Notes: a model not told the origin generated them from the letters alone. A stretch of DNA of 64,000 nt from Pseudomonas viridiflava (GCF_900573885.1 NZ_UPSE01000453.1:248001-312000), one strand, 5' to 3'. Positions 49,079 to 57,709 are shown, numbered from the stretch's first letter. Program-made: numbers and translations.

Positions 49079-50211
49079 CACTTGGCCTCCGCAGCGGCTT
49101 GAGCCGACGCCGCGAAGGCCGCTTCAACATGCTTGAGCAGTTCGTTATGGGAATAGGTTTTGTCGCGGTCATCGGCGTAACGCACGATCACCAGCTTTTG
49201 CGCGGGCAGCACATACAACGCCTGCCCCCAATGGCCGAGCGCCGCAAAGGTGTCGTCGGGTGCATCGGGCCAGGGCCTGGCTGCTCCGGGCACGGCCACG
49301 TTCAGCCACCACTGCCCGCCGGGCACCGCCTCGCCGATGGTTTCCTTTGAGGGCTGATAATTGGCGAACGGCGTGCGGTTGAAGTCCACCCAGGCGTTGG
49401 GCAGCAATTGCCGCTCGCCCCAGCGACCGTCGCGCTGCATCAGCAAGCCGATGCGCGCCAGGTCACGCGCAGTCAGGTAGGCATAAGAAGAACCGACAAA
49501 GGTGCCGCTGGCATCGGTTTCCCACACGGCGCTGGTAATGCCCAACGGCTCCAACAAGGCTGTCCACGGATAGTTCTTGTACGCCTCGTCACCGACCATG
49601 CCGCGCAGGGCGGCGGCGAGCAGATTGGCGTCACCACTGGAATAGAGAAAGCGAGTGCCCGGCGTTGCGGCTTGATCAAAGCTGGCGCTAAACGCGGCCA
49701 TGTCACTACGGCCACGGGTGTACAGCATAGCGACCACGCTGGAGCGTACCGGCGCGTACTCATAGCCTTCTTGCCAACCCAGACCGGATGCCCAGTTCAA
49801 CAAGTGGCCTATTTTCACGTCCGGGTGTTTGCTCATCGGCGCATAGAACTTCGCTGCAGCGTCATCCAGCTTGAACAAGCCCTGCCCGTAGGCCACGCCG
49901 AGTGTGGTGGCCAGAATGCTTTTGCTCACCGACCACGCCAAATGCGGCGTGCTGGCCTTGGTGGGCCCGGCGTAGCGCTCGTACACAATCTGGCCGTCAC
50001 GAATCACTACCAGCGCATCGGTGCGGATGCCCTTGCGGCTTTCATCGTCACGGGTTGGAAAGGCGTACGCCTCGAGCGCAGCGACGGCCGGACTTTCGAC
50101 TGCTGGCGACACCGCCCAGTCGGCAGCCGGCCAGGTTTCAGCGAAGGCGTGGGGTAGCGAACAGAGCAAGCCGAGCGCAAGGCTTAAACGGCGCAAGACA
50201 GGAGCGGGCAT
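49078..50211 (-). CDS. Exported serine hydrolase (beta-lactamase class C fold)
   Basis: Protein of 377 residues with signal peptide about 1-24 (ends SLPHAFA). The start at 50211 has AGAGG 9 nt upstream. SVSKS is the SxxK nucleophile motif near residue 118, and FLYSSGDAN holds the YxS/YxN tyrosine. GHWGQALYVLP replaces the KTG box. This is the pattern of NylB-like amide hydrolases and esterases more than true AmpC enzymes. Substrate unknown; resistance to beta-lactams should not be assumed. Confidence 0.85.
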   Translation of the reverse strand: MPAPVLRRLSLALGLLCSLPHAFAETWPAADWAVSPAVESPAVAALEAYAFPTRDDESRKGIRTDALVVIRDGQIVYERYAGPTKASTPHLAWSVSKSILATTLGVAYGQGLFKLDDAAAKFYAPMSKHPDVKIGHLLNWASGLGWQEGYEYAPVRSSVVAMLYTRGRSDMAAFSASFDQAATPGTRFLYSSGDANLLAAALRGMVGDEAYKNYPWTALLEPLGITSAVWETDASGTFVGSSYAYLTARDLARIGLLMQRDGRWGERQLLPNAWVDFNRTPFANYQPSKETIGEAVPGGQWWLNVAVPGAARPWPDAPDDTFAALGHWGQALYVLPAQKLVIVRYADDRDKTYSHNELLKHVEAAFAASAQAAAEAK

Positions 50212-50316
50212 TGGGCGGCCTCTTGTAAGAAAAGTCGCCAACCCTAGCACGCGGCCGATGAACACAAATAGCGCCGAACGTGCCGCGGTTAGCAGCACTT
50301 CGGCGCGGTGGGTCAG

Positions 50317-50739
50317 TTACGCGCTATTGATGTTAAACGGGCTCATCTCATCAAACAGTGCGCGCTGTTGCGGCGACATCCGCTCACGATCACCGTGGGC
50401 GAATACCATCGCGCTGCCGGTGATGTTGATCACCACACCCGATGCCGTAAAAGCCGCTTGTCCGAGCCGACCGGCTCGCAGCAGATCGATAGTGTCGCGC
50501 GTGAATACGCAGCTTTCCCGAAGCGACGCCGATGCCTCCGGACGCGCACCCTGGTTAACTTGACGAAGGTTATCGCTGATACTTTCAAACGCCCGCTGAC
50601 TTAGCCCGATGCCCGAATTTTTCAACATGTCATTAACCACGGAGACCGCCGGAATATAAACCGAACCGGGTGTGTGGTTATTGTTGATAATGTTCGTCAG
50701 TTCTTCGCGCCGCGCCAAACCTGGATCTTTCCCGTGCAT
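50317..50739 (-). CDS. Hcp-linked small protein, candidate T6SS cargo
   Basis: Protein of 140 residues starting MHGKDPGLARREEL, with GGAGAG 4-9 nt upstream; an ATG at 50793 that overlaps hcp by 20 bp is a weaker alternative. It lies 34 bp behind a type VI secretion hcp gene. I recognise no catalytic motif. The N-terminal 90 residues are polar and helical (NNHTPGSVYIPAVSVVNDML). A hydrophobic stretch at about 102-120 (QAAFTASGVVINITGSAMVF) could insert in a membrane. No immunity-like gene lies between it and the serine hydrolase. As a cargo of Hcp it would be small enough to fit the tube; this is inference from position only. Confidence 0.65.
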   Translation of the reverse strand: MHGKDPGLARREELTNIINNNHTPGSVYIPAVSVVNDMLKNSGIGLSQRAFESISDNLRQVNQGARPEASASLRESCVFTRDTIDLLRAGRLGQAAFTASGVVINITGSAMVFAHGDRERMSPQQRALFDEMSPFNINSA

Positions 50740-50773
50740 ACGTCTCTCCACTTCGTGATAGCGAATACACCGG

Positions 50774-51265
50774 TCATACCGCTGGGCGTTCATTCCAGGA
50801 ATCGGTGTGGATAATGTTGCCATCCTTGAACGTCCAGGTAATTTTCTCGTAGCGCAACTGCACACTTTCCATGTGATTGAATTTTTCCGTGGCCGGAATT
50901 TTCACGTTATGCATGATCGGCGCGACCGAGACGACTTTCACGTTTTCGAGTTTGAAGTTGAAGTACTCGACCTCCTGCCCGGCGTCGTTGACCTTGTACC
51001 ACTTGAGCTCGGCGGACTTCAGCGTCTGGCCCGAGGTCACTGCCTTGTAAAGGTAAGGCGAAGACGCATCGAATTCTTTTACCAGTACCACCGGAGCGTG
51101 AATACGGGTTCCGGTTAACTTGCCGGTGTTGTTATCGGTTGGAATGGTCACCGAATGCACAAACTCGAGCACCTCGATACTGCCTTCACGCGAATGAACA
51201 TCGACAGAACCTTTAATGTCCGCACCACCATCATCTTTCAGCCATAAATAACTGGGAACTGCCAT
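50774..51265 (-). CDS. hcp: Type VI secretion tube protein Hcp (HcpA/HcpB type)
   Basis: Protein of 163 residues that forms the hexameric inner tube of the T6SS. The start AVPSYLWLKDDGGADIKGSV and the end ITWTFKDGNIIHTDSWNE match the P. aeruginosa HcpA/HcpB group, not Hcp1. Other marks are PTDNNTGKLTGTR and SPYLYKAVTSGQTLKSAE. GAGGGT precedes the ATG. No vgrG, tss or clp genes are in the window, so this is an orphan hcp outside the main cluster, a setting where such genes usually carry an effector behind them. Confidence 0.95.
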   Translation of the reverse strand: MAVPSYLWLKDDGGADIKGSVDVHSREGSIEVLEFVHSVTIPTDNNTGKLTGTRIHAPVVLVKEFDASSPYLYKAVTSGQTLKSAELKWYKVNDAGQEVEYFNFKLENVKVVSVAPIMHNVKIPATEKFNHMESVQLRYEKITWTFKDGNIIHTDSWNERPAV

Positions 51266-51435
51266 AAACTTACCCTCACAGTGAATTGCATTTATCCAAG
51301 TGGAGGCACGATAAATGAACAGACACGACTATTAATCCGGACGAAGAACAAAACCACGTGGCCGGTTTCGGGTAGGCCTGGGAACTTACGGGCGACAGCT
51401 TTATTAGTTTGGGCAAAGGTAGTTCGGACGTTTCG

Positions 51436-51475
51436 CCACGACTTGAAGTTATCAATTCATAACTTCAAGTCGTGG
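51436..51475. terminator. 17-bp perfect inverted repeat, probable terminator
   Basis: CCACGACTTGAAGTTAT pairs perfectly with ATAACTTCAAGTCGTGG around a 6-nt loop. It lies 26 bp after the acyl-CoA dehydrogenase-like stop and about 170 bp upstream of hcp. There is no T run on either side. Confidence 0.5.
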
Positions 51476-51500
51476 TGATGAGCATTCAATCAGGCGCGAA

Positions 51501-52382
51501 CTACAGCGCAGCCAGCGCATTGGCCAGGCGCTTCTCACGGGCGGCACGGGCAATTTCCAGCACGCCGGCATCGCGTTTCCACAGGCTTTGCCAGTGCGGG
51601 TCACCACTGGCCATGGCGGCGTCGATGTCGCCACGCAGGCTGTTGAACTGCTCAAACAGGCCGGCCAGCAATAGATGCGTGGCGGGCTCGTTCATGCCTT
51701 GGCGCGATACTTCTGCGCCACTGGCCAATATGGCCAGCAAGCGCAATTGCAAGGCTTGCGGCCAGGCATTTTCGCAGCCGATGCCATACAGCCAGGCGCC
51801 CAGGGCGGTAAGCACGTGCAGGTCTTCAAGGGAGCGGAAAGGTTTGGCGTAGGCGTCCCAGCCATCGCCTGGCAAGCGCTCGCACTGGGCGGCGTCGAGG
51901 TGCAGGCGGCCATGACTGACATCCGGCATCAGCGGCAACGGTGGCAGCACCTCCACGCGCACGCCCGGTGCGCCGTTATAGGCCACGCATACCGCTACTT
52001 GCGGCGTATTGCCGGGCAACTCGCTGCGGGCGGCGACCAGCAGCCAGTCGGCGGAGTCGGCAGCGGTCACGAAATCCTTGCGGCCGCTGAGGCTCAGGCC
52101 TTCGAGGCGCACCTGCATATCAGCAGGGCGCACCCTGCGGTTCTCGGTCACGCACAAGGCGCCCAACGTCCAGGGCGCAGAGGGCCAGAGCGCCCGTAGC
52201 GCGCCCTGATAACCGGCTAGAAACGCGAGGCCGGGCGTGGCCGCCAGGCGCCCGCCGTGCAGCGCCAGCTGAAACGGCGACACACCCTCGCCCACCTGCG
52301 CCAGCAAGGCGGCGTACCACTCGTCCAACCCTGCGGTTGCCGGCAGGCGCTCGGTGCGGCCGAGCAATCGTTGCCAGTTCAT
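51501..52382 (-). CDS. Diverged acyl-CoA dehydrogenase-like protein
   Basis: Protein of 293 residues, well short of the 380 or so of true acyl-CoA dehydrogenases. Middle-domain traces are APWTLGALCVTENRRVRP, LSLSGRKDFVTAADSADWLLVAAR and a helical C-terminus (ALGAWLYGIGCENAWPQALQ). The usual FAD and catalytic Glu motifs are not evident, so it may be non-catalytic. GAGGA lies 9 nt before the ATG. It is divergent from olsBA; an unnamed gene of this kind is recalled beside olsBA in P. aeruginosa. Confidence 0.7.
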   Translation of the reverse strand: MNWQRLLGRTERLPATAGLDEWYAALLAQVGEGVSPFQLALHGGRLAATPGLAFLAGYQGALRALWPSAPWTLGALCVTENRRVRPADMQVRLEGLSLSGRKDFVTAADSADWLLVAARSELPGNTPQVAVCVAYNGAPGVRVEVLPPLPLMPDVSHGRLHLDAAQCERLPGDGWDAYAKPFRSLEDLHVLTALGAWLYGIGCENAWPQALQLRLLAILASGAEVSRQGMNEPATHLLLAGLFEQFNSLRGDIDAAMASGDPHWQSLWKRDAGVLEIARAAREKRLANALAAL

Positions 52383-52518
52383 AGAAAGCGTCCTCGTTCA
52401 CTGTCATGCAAGCATCACCAAAGATTCATGGTGATGACACCGGGTGTTCCTAGCCTGAGCTTGCCCAACAAGGTCGACCGGCTGCAACCCAATCAAGCCG
52501 GCTTATGGAGGCTACTCG

Positions 52519-53274
52519 ATGTCAACAATCGCCCGCACTCGTGACACCACTGCCGAACGCCGCCTGCAAGCCGAGCGCCTGGTCGGCCCTCGTGCCCTGC
52601 GCGAAGCCCAGGCTTTGCGCTTCAGCGTATTCAGCAAAGAGTTCGACGCCAAACTCAAAGGCGCTGAACTGGGTCTGGACATGGACGATTACGATGGCCA
52701 CTGCGCCCACATTGGCGTACGTGACTTGAACACCGGCAAGCTGGTGGCCACCACCCGCCTGCTCGACCACAACGCCGCCCGCAGCCTGGGGCGCTTCTAC
52801 AGTGAAGAAGAATTCAGCCTTCACGGCCTGGCCCATCTGCAAGGTCCGGTGCTGGAAATCGGTCGTACCTGCGTAGACCCGGCCTACCGCAACGGCGGCA
52901 CCATCGCCGTGCTGTGGAGCGAGCTGGCCGAAGTGCTCAACGAAGGCGGCTACAGCTACCTGATGGGCTGCGCCAGCATCCCGATGCAAGACGGCGGCAT
53001 TCAGGCCCAGGCCATCATGCAGCGCCTGCGCGAACGCTACCTGTGCAACGAGCACCTGCGCGCGGAACCGAAAACCCCGCTGCCGAGCCTGGAAGTGCCG
53101 AGCAACGTTATCGCCGAAATGCCGCCGCTGCTTAAAGCCTATATGCGTCTGGGCGCGAAGATTTGCGGCGAGCCGTGCTGGGATCAGGATTTCCAGGTGG
53201 CCGACGTCTTCATTCTGCTCAAACGCGACGAGCTTTGCCCACGCTACGCCCGCCACTTCAAGGCGGCGGTCTGA
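52519..53274 (+). CDS. olsB: Ornithine acyl-ACP N-acyltransferase OlsB
   Basis: Adds a 3-hydroxy-acyl chain from ACP to ornithine, the first step of ornithine lipid synthesis. It has 251 residues of GNAT-like fold: [39 protein letters not shown] and [14 protein letters not shown] are the OlsB blocks. GGAGG lies 8 nt before the ATG. TGATG overlap couples it to olsA. Ornithine lipids replace phospholipids during phosphate shortage; I see no clear Pho box in the 136-bp promoter region. Confidence 0.93.
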   Translation: MSTIARTRDTTAERRLQAERLVGPRALREAQALRFSVFSKEFDAKLKGAELGLDMDDYDGHCAHIGVRDLNTGKLVATTRLLDHNAARSLGRFYSEEEFSLHGLAHLQGPVLEIGRTCVDPAYRNGGTIAVLWSELAEVLNEGGYSYLMGCASIPMQDGGIQAQAIMQRLRERYLCNEHLRAEPKTPLPSLEVPSNVIAEMPPLLKAYMRLGAKICGEPCWDQDFQVADVFILLKRDELCPRYARHFKAAV

Positions 53275-54068
53275 TGAGCAAACTGCGCCTGTACGGGCGC
53301 CTCGCCAGGTTGCTGGCCACGGTAGGCCTCGGCCTGCTGGTGGCGACCACCATGACCCTGGTGGAGCGCCTGCACCTGCGCAACGAAAGCCTGATTCGCC
53401 AGCGTTTAACCCGCTGGTTTCTGGCGCGTTTGAGCGGCGCGCTGCCGTTCCGGATCGAAGTACTCGGCAGCCTGCCGCAACGGCCGATGCTGTGGATCAG
53501 CAATCACATTTCCTGGACCGACATTCCGCTGCTGGGCATGTTGGCGCCGCTGTCGTTTTTGTCCAAAGCCGAAGTGCGCACCTGGCCGGTAGCCGGCTGG
53601 CTGGCGAAAAAGGCCGGCACGTTGTTTATTCGCCGGGGCTCAGGCGACAGCGCCCTGCTGGGTCAGCAATTGCGCGACCACCTCGACCACCAGCGCTCGC
53701 TGCTGATTTTCCCGGAAGGCACCACCACTGACGGTCGCCAGCTGCGTACCTTTCACGGACGCTTGCTGAGCAGCGCCATCGAAACCGGCACGCCGTTGCA
53801 ACCGGTGGCCATTCGGTATGTGCGTGAGAATCAGGTAGACGTCGAAATCGCACCATTTATTGGTGACGACGATCTGGTGTCACACCTGCTGCGGCTGCTT
53901 TCCAGCGATGTGGCCAGCGTGCGCATTCACCTGTTGGAGCCGATTGAAACTGTGGGGGCTTCGCGCAATGTGCTGGCCAGGCAGGCGCATCGAGCTATTG
54001 GTGTGGCGCTGTTTGGCGAGACTGAGGGTGAGGTTGTGGAAGAGCAAGATACCGAGCTGGCGGCCTAA
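53274..54068 (+). CDS. olsA: Lyso-ornithine lipid O-acyltransferase OlsA
   Basis: Acylates lyso-ornithine lipid to ornithine lipid at the inner membrane. It has 264 residues. A membrane segment (LLATVGLGLLVATTMTLV) precedes the PlsC domain: NHISWTD is the catalytic HX4D motif and FPEGTTTDG the acceptor-site motif. It starts on the A of the olsB stop (TGATG). A REP pair follows the stop. Confidence 0.92.
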   Translation: MSKLRLYGRLARLLATVGLGLLVATTMTLVERLHLRNESLIRQRLTRWFLARLSGALPFRIEVLGSLPQRPMLWISNHISWTDIPLLGMLAPLSFLSKAEVRTWPVAGWLAKKAGTLFIRRGSGDSALLGQQLRDHLDHQRSLLIFPEGTTTDGRQLRTFHGRLLSSAIETGTPLQPVAIRYVRENQVDVEIAPFIGDDDLVSHLLRLLSSDVASVRIHLLEPIETVGASRNVLARQAHRAIGVALFGETEGEVVEEQDTELAA

Positions 54069-54077
54069 CCCAAAAAC

Positions 54078-54138
54078 ATCGCGGCTGAAGCCGCTCCCAC
54101 AAAACAGATGACCCTGTAGGAGCGGCTTCAGCCGCGAT
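54078..54138. repeat. REP inverted pair
   Basis: ATCGCGGCTGAAGCCGCTCC and its complement around a 19-nt centre; the same family as 44993-45057. Confidence 0.85.
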
Positions 54139-54163
54139 TCCTGCAAACGCGAAGCCTGGCCCC

Positions 54164-54739
54164 CTACGCGATCTGCCCCCGCGCAAACGCCTGCAATTTG
54201 GGATAAAACGCGTGAAAGTCGTCCATCAACGGCTCGTACAACCCGCGCAATTCCTCCATCGCCCCGTCCAGCATCTGCGGCCGTGACAAGCGTCGGCTCA
54301 TGCCGAAGAGCACCTGCTGCAACACCTCGAAATCCTGGTAACTGCCCAGCCAGTCTTGCGCAGCCATACGGGGCGCCACATAGGCCAGGCGCTCGGGCAA
54401 CGCCGGCTCATTGTTGAGCACGTTGTAAACCCGGGCAGTGAACCGGGCCAGCGGTTCATCGCCGTAACGCTGCCAGTGGTACGCCAGGCAGTGGTCGAAA
54501 AACAGGTCGATCAAAATGCCCGCCGTGCGCCGCCGCTCGCTTGGAAAACGGGCCTTGGCCTGCAGCACCAAAGGGTGACTGTCGGTATAGGCGTCGATAC
54601 GCCGGTGTACGGCAATGGCCTGTTCGATGGGCGCGGGAAAGCGGCCTGCGAGCGGCCCTTTGACGAAATCGCCGTAGAGGCTGCCAAGCAGTTGTTCCGG
54701 CTGATCGCCGCCGAGATGAAGGTGTGCGAGGTAGTTCAT
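54164..54739 (-). CDS. acpH: ACP phosphodiesterase AcpH
   Basis: Removes the phosphopantetheine arm from acyl carrier protein. The 191-residue protein is an HD-like helical enzyme: MNYLAHLHLGG, GSLYGDFVKGPL, VHRRIDAYTDSHP and LIDLFFDHCLAYHW are its conserved blocks. There is no strong Shine-Dalgarno. It converges on olsA and is divergent from arsR. Confidence 0.9.
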   Translation of the reverse strand: MNYLAHLHLGGDQPEQLLGSLYGDFVKGPLAGRFPAPIEQAIAVHRRIDAYTDSHPLVLQAKARFPSERRRTAGILIDLFFDHCLAYHWQRYGDEPLARFTARVYNVLNNEPALPERLAYVAPRMAAQDWLGSYQDFEVLQQVLFGMSRRLSRPQMLDGAMEELRGLYEPLMDDFHAFYPKLQAFARGQIA

Positions 54740-54824
54740 AGGCCGAGTGTAGAGGCAGAACGGGGGTTAATCCCAGCCGCACGGATCACTCGCACTAATG
54801 AGCACTATCGCCACGATCAATCTG

Positions 54825-54846
54825 TATATCGGTCAACACCGATATA
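54825..54846. promoter_or_regulatory. ArsR-type operator palindrome
   Basis: TATATCGGT-caac-ACCGATATA is a perfect 9-bp inverted repeat with a 4-nt centre, 59 bp before the arsR start. Size and form match ArsR-family boxes, so self-repression of the arsR-MFS-xenB unit is likely. Confidence 0.72.
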
Positions 54847-54904
54847 AAGTTCGCCCCAAGCCGATACACACCCGGCACCCTTCAGCGAACGGACGGTTAC
54901 GACC

Positions 54905-55210
54905 ATGCCAATCGACCTCGACGAAATTTTCAAAGCCCTCGCCCATCCGGTGCGTCGCGAGATGCTGGTGTGGCTCAAAGACCCGCACACCCATTTCGTC
55001 GAGCAAGAGCACCATCCATTCGAGATCGGCGTATGCGCCGGCAAGTTCGACGTCAAAACCGGCCTTTCGCAGTCCACCGTTTCCGGCCATCTGGCCAGTC
55101 TGGAACGTGCCCGCCTCGTTACCCGACAGAAAGTCGGCCAGTGGAATTTCTTCAAACGTAATGAAGAAGTGATCCAGGCCTTCATCAGCCATTTGCACGA
55201 CGCGCTGTAA
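54905..55210 (+). CDS. ArsR-family regulator
   Basis: Winged-helix repressor of 101 residues: DEIFKALAHPVRREMLVWL and GLSQSTVSGHLASLERARLV are the helix-turn-helix, and QWNFFKRN the wing. The metal-type CVC motif is missing; a single Cys (VCAGKF) precedes the recognition helix, so a redox or electrophile signal is more likely than arsenic. It heads a unit with an MFS exporter and an enoate reductase, as recalled for P. aeruginosa, and has a palindrome upstream. Confidence 0.88.
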   Translation: MPIDLDEIFKALAHPVRREMLVWLKDPHTHFVEQEHHPFEIGVCAGKFDVKTGLSQSTVSGHLASLERARLVTRQKVGQWNFFKRNEEVIQAFISHLHDAL

Positions 55211-55246
55211 GCGCAGCCGCACCCGCCTTTTCCGGAGCCTCTCGAA

Positions 55247-56407
55247 ATGCCCCTCGCCCTTATTGTTCTGGCGCTATCCGCCTTCGCCATCGGCACCACC
55301 GAGTTCGTGATCATGGGCTTGTTGCCGGAAGTCGCCGCCGACCTCGGCGTGTCGATTCCCGGCGCCGGCTGGCTCGTTACCGGTTACGCCCTGGGCGTGG
55401 CCATTGGCGCCCCATTCATGGCGATGGTGACAGCCAGTTGGCCACGCAAAGCCGCGTTGCTGGCGCTGATGGGAATCTTCATTGCCGGCAACCTGTTCTG
55501 CGCCCTCGCCGCTGACTACCAGATGCTGATGATTGCCCGCATCGTCACCGCCCTCTGCCACGGCGCCTTCTTTGGTATCGGTTCGGTAGTGGCCGCCAGT
55601 CTTGTTCCGCCTAACCGCCGTGCCTCGGCCGTGGCGCTGATGTTCACCGGCCTGACCCTGGCCAACGTGCTTGGCGTGCCGCTGGGCACCGCGCTCGGCC
55701 AGGCCGCCGGCTGGCGCTCGACCTTTTGGGCCGTGACCGTGATTGGCGTGGTGGCCCTTATCGGCCTGTGGCGTGCCCTTCCCCATCAGCACGACCAGGA
55801 AAAAGCCGACCTGCGCAGCGAACTGCGTGCCATGCGCGGCGCCGGGGTCTGGCTGGCGCTGAGCACCACGGTATTTTTCTCGGCCTCGGTGTTCGCCCTG
55901 TTCACCTATATCGCGCCGATGCTCGGCGAAGTGACCGGCGTTTCGCCCACCGGCGTGACCTGGACCCTGCTGCTGATCGGCCTTGGCTTGACCATCGGCA
56001 ACATTGTCGGCGGCAAGCTGGCTGACTGGCGCCTGGGCACCACCTTGACCGGCGTATTCATCAGCCTGGCCGTGCTGGCCAGCCTGTTCAGCTTTACCGC
56101 CGGGGCGCTGATCCCTGCTGAAATCACCCTGTTCCTCTGGGCCATGGCCGCATTCGCCGCCGTGCCTGCGCTGCAGATCAACGTGATGGCGTTTGGCAAA
56201 GACGCGCCAAACCTGATCAGCACCCTGAACATCGGCGCCTTCAACCTGGGCAACGCACTGGGTGCCTGGGTGGGCGGCGTGGTCATCAGCCGCGGCATGG
56301 GCCTGACCGACGTGCCACTGGCCGCCGCCGCGCTGGCGGTCGTTGCCCTGATCGCCACACAACTGACCAACAACGCCCGTAACCAATTGCAGCCGGTGCT
56401 CGACTGA
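55247..56407 (+). CDS. MFS exporter (DHA1, AraJ-like)
   Basis: Twelve-helix major facilitator of 386 residues. FAIGTTEFVIMGLLPEVAADLG is the opening pattern of the AraJ/YdhP/Cmr-type drug-proton antiporters, described here by its acidic TM1 residue (TTEF). Motif A is present in weak form (SWPRKAALL). GGAG precedes the ATG, 36 bp after arsR. Probably exports a compound sensed by the ArsR protein or related to the XenB substrate. Confidence 0.88.
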   Translation: MPLALIVLALSAFAIGTTEFVIMGLLPEVAADLGVSIPGAGWLVTGYALGVAIGAPFMAMVTASWPRKAALLALMGIFIAGNLFCALAADYQMLMIARIVTALCHGAFFGIGSVVAASLVPPNRRASAVALMFTGLTLANVLGVPLGTALGQAAGWRSTFWAVTVIGVVALIGLWRALPHQHDQEKADLRSELRAMRGAGVWLALSTTVFFSASVFALFTYIAPMLGEVTGVSPTGVTWTLLLIGLGLTIGNIVGGKLADWRLGTTLTGVFISLAVLASLFSFTAGALIPAEITLFLWAMAAFAAVPALQINVMAFGKDAPNLISTLNIGAFNLGNALGAWVGGVVISRGMGLTDVPLAAAALAVVALIATQLTNNARNQLQPVLD

Positions 56408-56475
56408 GCCCGTTTGTTCGAACCAAGCCTCACCCCTACTGACTGATTACTTACGACCCACTGGAGACTGTATTC

Positions 56476-57525
56476 ATGGCGACTCTTTTTGACCCGATTA
56501 CCATTGGCGACCTGCAACTGAAAAACCGCATTGTCATGGCCCCGCTGACCCGCTGCCGCGCCGACGAAGGCCGCGTGCCCAACGCCATGATGGCCGAGTA
56601 CTACGCCCAGCGCTCCTCCGCTGGCCTGATCCTCAGCGAAGCCACTTCGGTTACGCCGATGGGTGTTGGCTACCCCAATACCCCCGGCATCTGGTCCGAC
56701 GCGCAAGTGCGTGGCTGGAGCAATATCACCAAGGCCGTGCACGCCAATGGCGGCAAAATCTTCCTGCAACTGTGGCACGTAGGCCGTGTTTCCGACCCCA
56801 GCTACCTGAACGGCGAACTGCCCGTAGCACCGAGTGCCATTGCCCCTAAAGGCCACGTCAGCCTGGTGCGTCCGCTGAAAGATTTCGTCACCCCGCGTGC
56901 CCTGGCAACCGAAGAAATTGCCGACATCGTCGAGGCCTACCGCAACGGCGCCGAAAACGCCAAGGCCGCCGGTTTTGACGGTGTGGAAATTCACGGCGCC
57001 AATGGCTACCTGCTCGACCAGTTCCTGCAAGACAGCACCAACCAGCGCACCGACCAATACGGCGGCTCCCTGGAAAACCGTGCCCGTCTGATGCTCGAAG
57101 TGACCGACGCCGTGTTGTCGGTATGGGAACCGGGCCGCGTCGGCATGCACCTGGCGCCACGCGCCGACAGCCACGACATGGGCGACTCCAACCGCTCCGC
57201 CACCTTTACCTACGTGGCTAGCGAGTTGGGCAAGCGCGGCATCGCGTTTATCTGCACCCGTGAAAAACAAGGCGAAGACAGCATCAGCGCTGAATTGAAA
57301 GCAGCCTTCGGCGGCGTGTTTATCGCCAACGAACGCTTCACCAAAGAAAGCGCCAACGCCCTGCTCGCCAGCGGCGGCGCCGACGCAGTGGCGTTCGGCA
57401 TTCCCTTCATCGCCAACCCGGATCTGCCCGCGCGTCTTGAGCAGGATGCACCGCTGAACGAACCGCACCCGGAAACCTTCTACGGCAGCGGCCCGGTGGG
57501 TTACATCGACTATCCGCGTCTGTAA
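56476..57525 (+). CDS. xenB: Xenobiotic/enoate reductase XenB (Old Yellow Enzyme family)
   Basis: FMN-dependent NADPH oxidoreductase of 349 residues that reduces activated alkenes, nitro esters and nitroaromatics. It opens like P. fluorescens XenB (LFDPITIGDLQLKNRIVMAPLTRCRAD in outline). FLQLWHVGR is the FMN region, HGANGYLLDQFLQ carries the substrate His-Asn pair, and YGGSLENRARL the phosphate loop. GGAG precedes the ATG. A terminator follows. Control by the upstream ArsR protein suggests an electrophile-detoxification unit. Confidence 0.93.
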   Translation: MATLFDPITIGDLQLKNRIVMAPLTRCRADEGRVPNAMMAEYYAQRSSAGLILSEATSVTPMGVGYPNTPGIWSDAQVRGWSNITKAVHANGGKIFLQLWHVGRVSDPSYLNGELPVAPSAIAPKGHVSLVRPLKDFVTPRALATEEIADIVEAYRNGAENAKAAGFDGVEIHGANGYLLDQFLQDSTNQRTDQYGGSLENRARLMLEVTDAVLSVWEPGRVGMHLAPRADSHDMGDSNRSATFTYVASELGKRGIAFICTREKQGEDSISAELKAAFGGVFIANERFTKESANALLASGGADAVAFGIPFIANPDLPARLEQDAPLNEPHPETFYGSGPVGYIDYPRL

Positions 57526-57542
57526 CACGTCAGCGCGTTTGA

Positions 57543-57578
57543 AAACGCCCGGGGCACGTTAAGTGCACCGGGCGTTTT
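57543..57578 (+). terminator. Terminator of the arsR-MFS-xenB unit
   Basis: AACGCCCGG / CCGGGCGTT with an inner CAC/GTG pair, then five T. Confidence 0.9.
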
Positions 57579-57595
57579 TGTTTACGCGGCGACTG

Positions 57596-57709
57596 CCCCT
57601 CACCCCAACCCTCTCCCGCACGCGGGAGAGGGGGCCGGTTGCGGTCGTGCAGGCGAAATGCGTTCGAGCTCCCCTCGCCCGTCTGCGGGAGAGGGGCTGG
57701 GGGTGAGGG
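57596..57709. repeat. Inverted pair of 'CCCTCTCCC' palindromic repeats
   Basis: The left element 57596-57634 and right element 57671-57709 are inverted copies (CCCTCACCCCAACCCTCTCC ... GGGGCTGGGGGTGAGGG), each with its own GAGAGGG hairpin. Single copies are at 5799 and 35651. Confidence 0.85.

Noticed and set aside
50774..50865. N-terminal extension of the hcp-linked gene into hcp
   Set aside because: The frame stays open, but the stronger ribosome site (GGAGAG) is just before ATG 50739 and the extension merely overlaps hcp codons.
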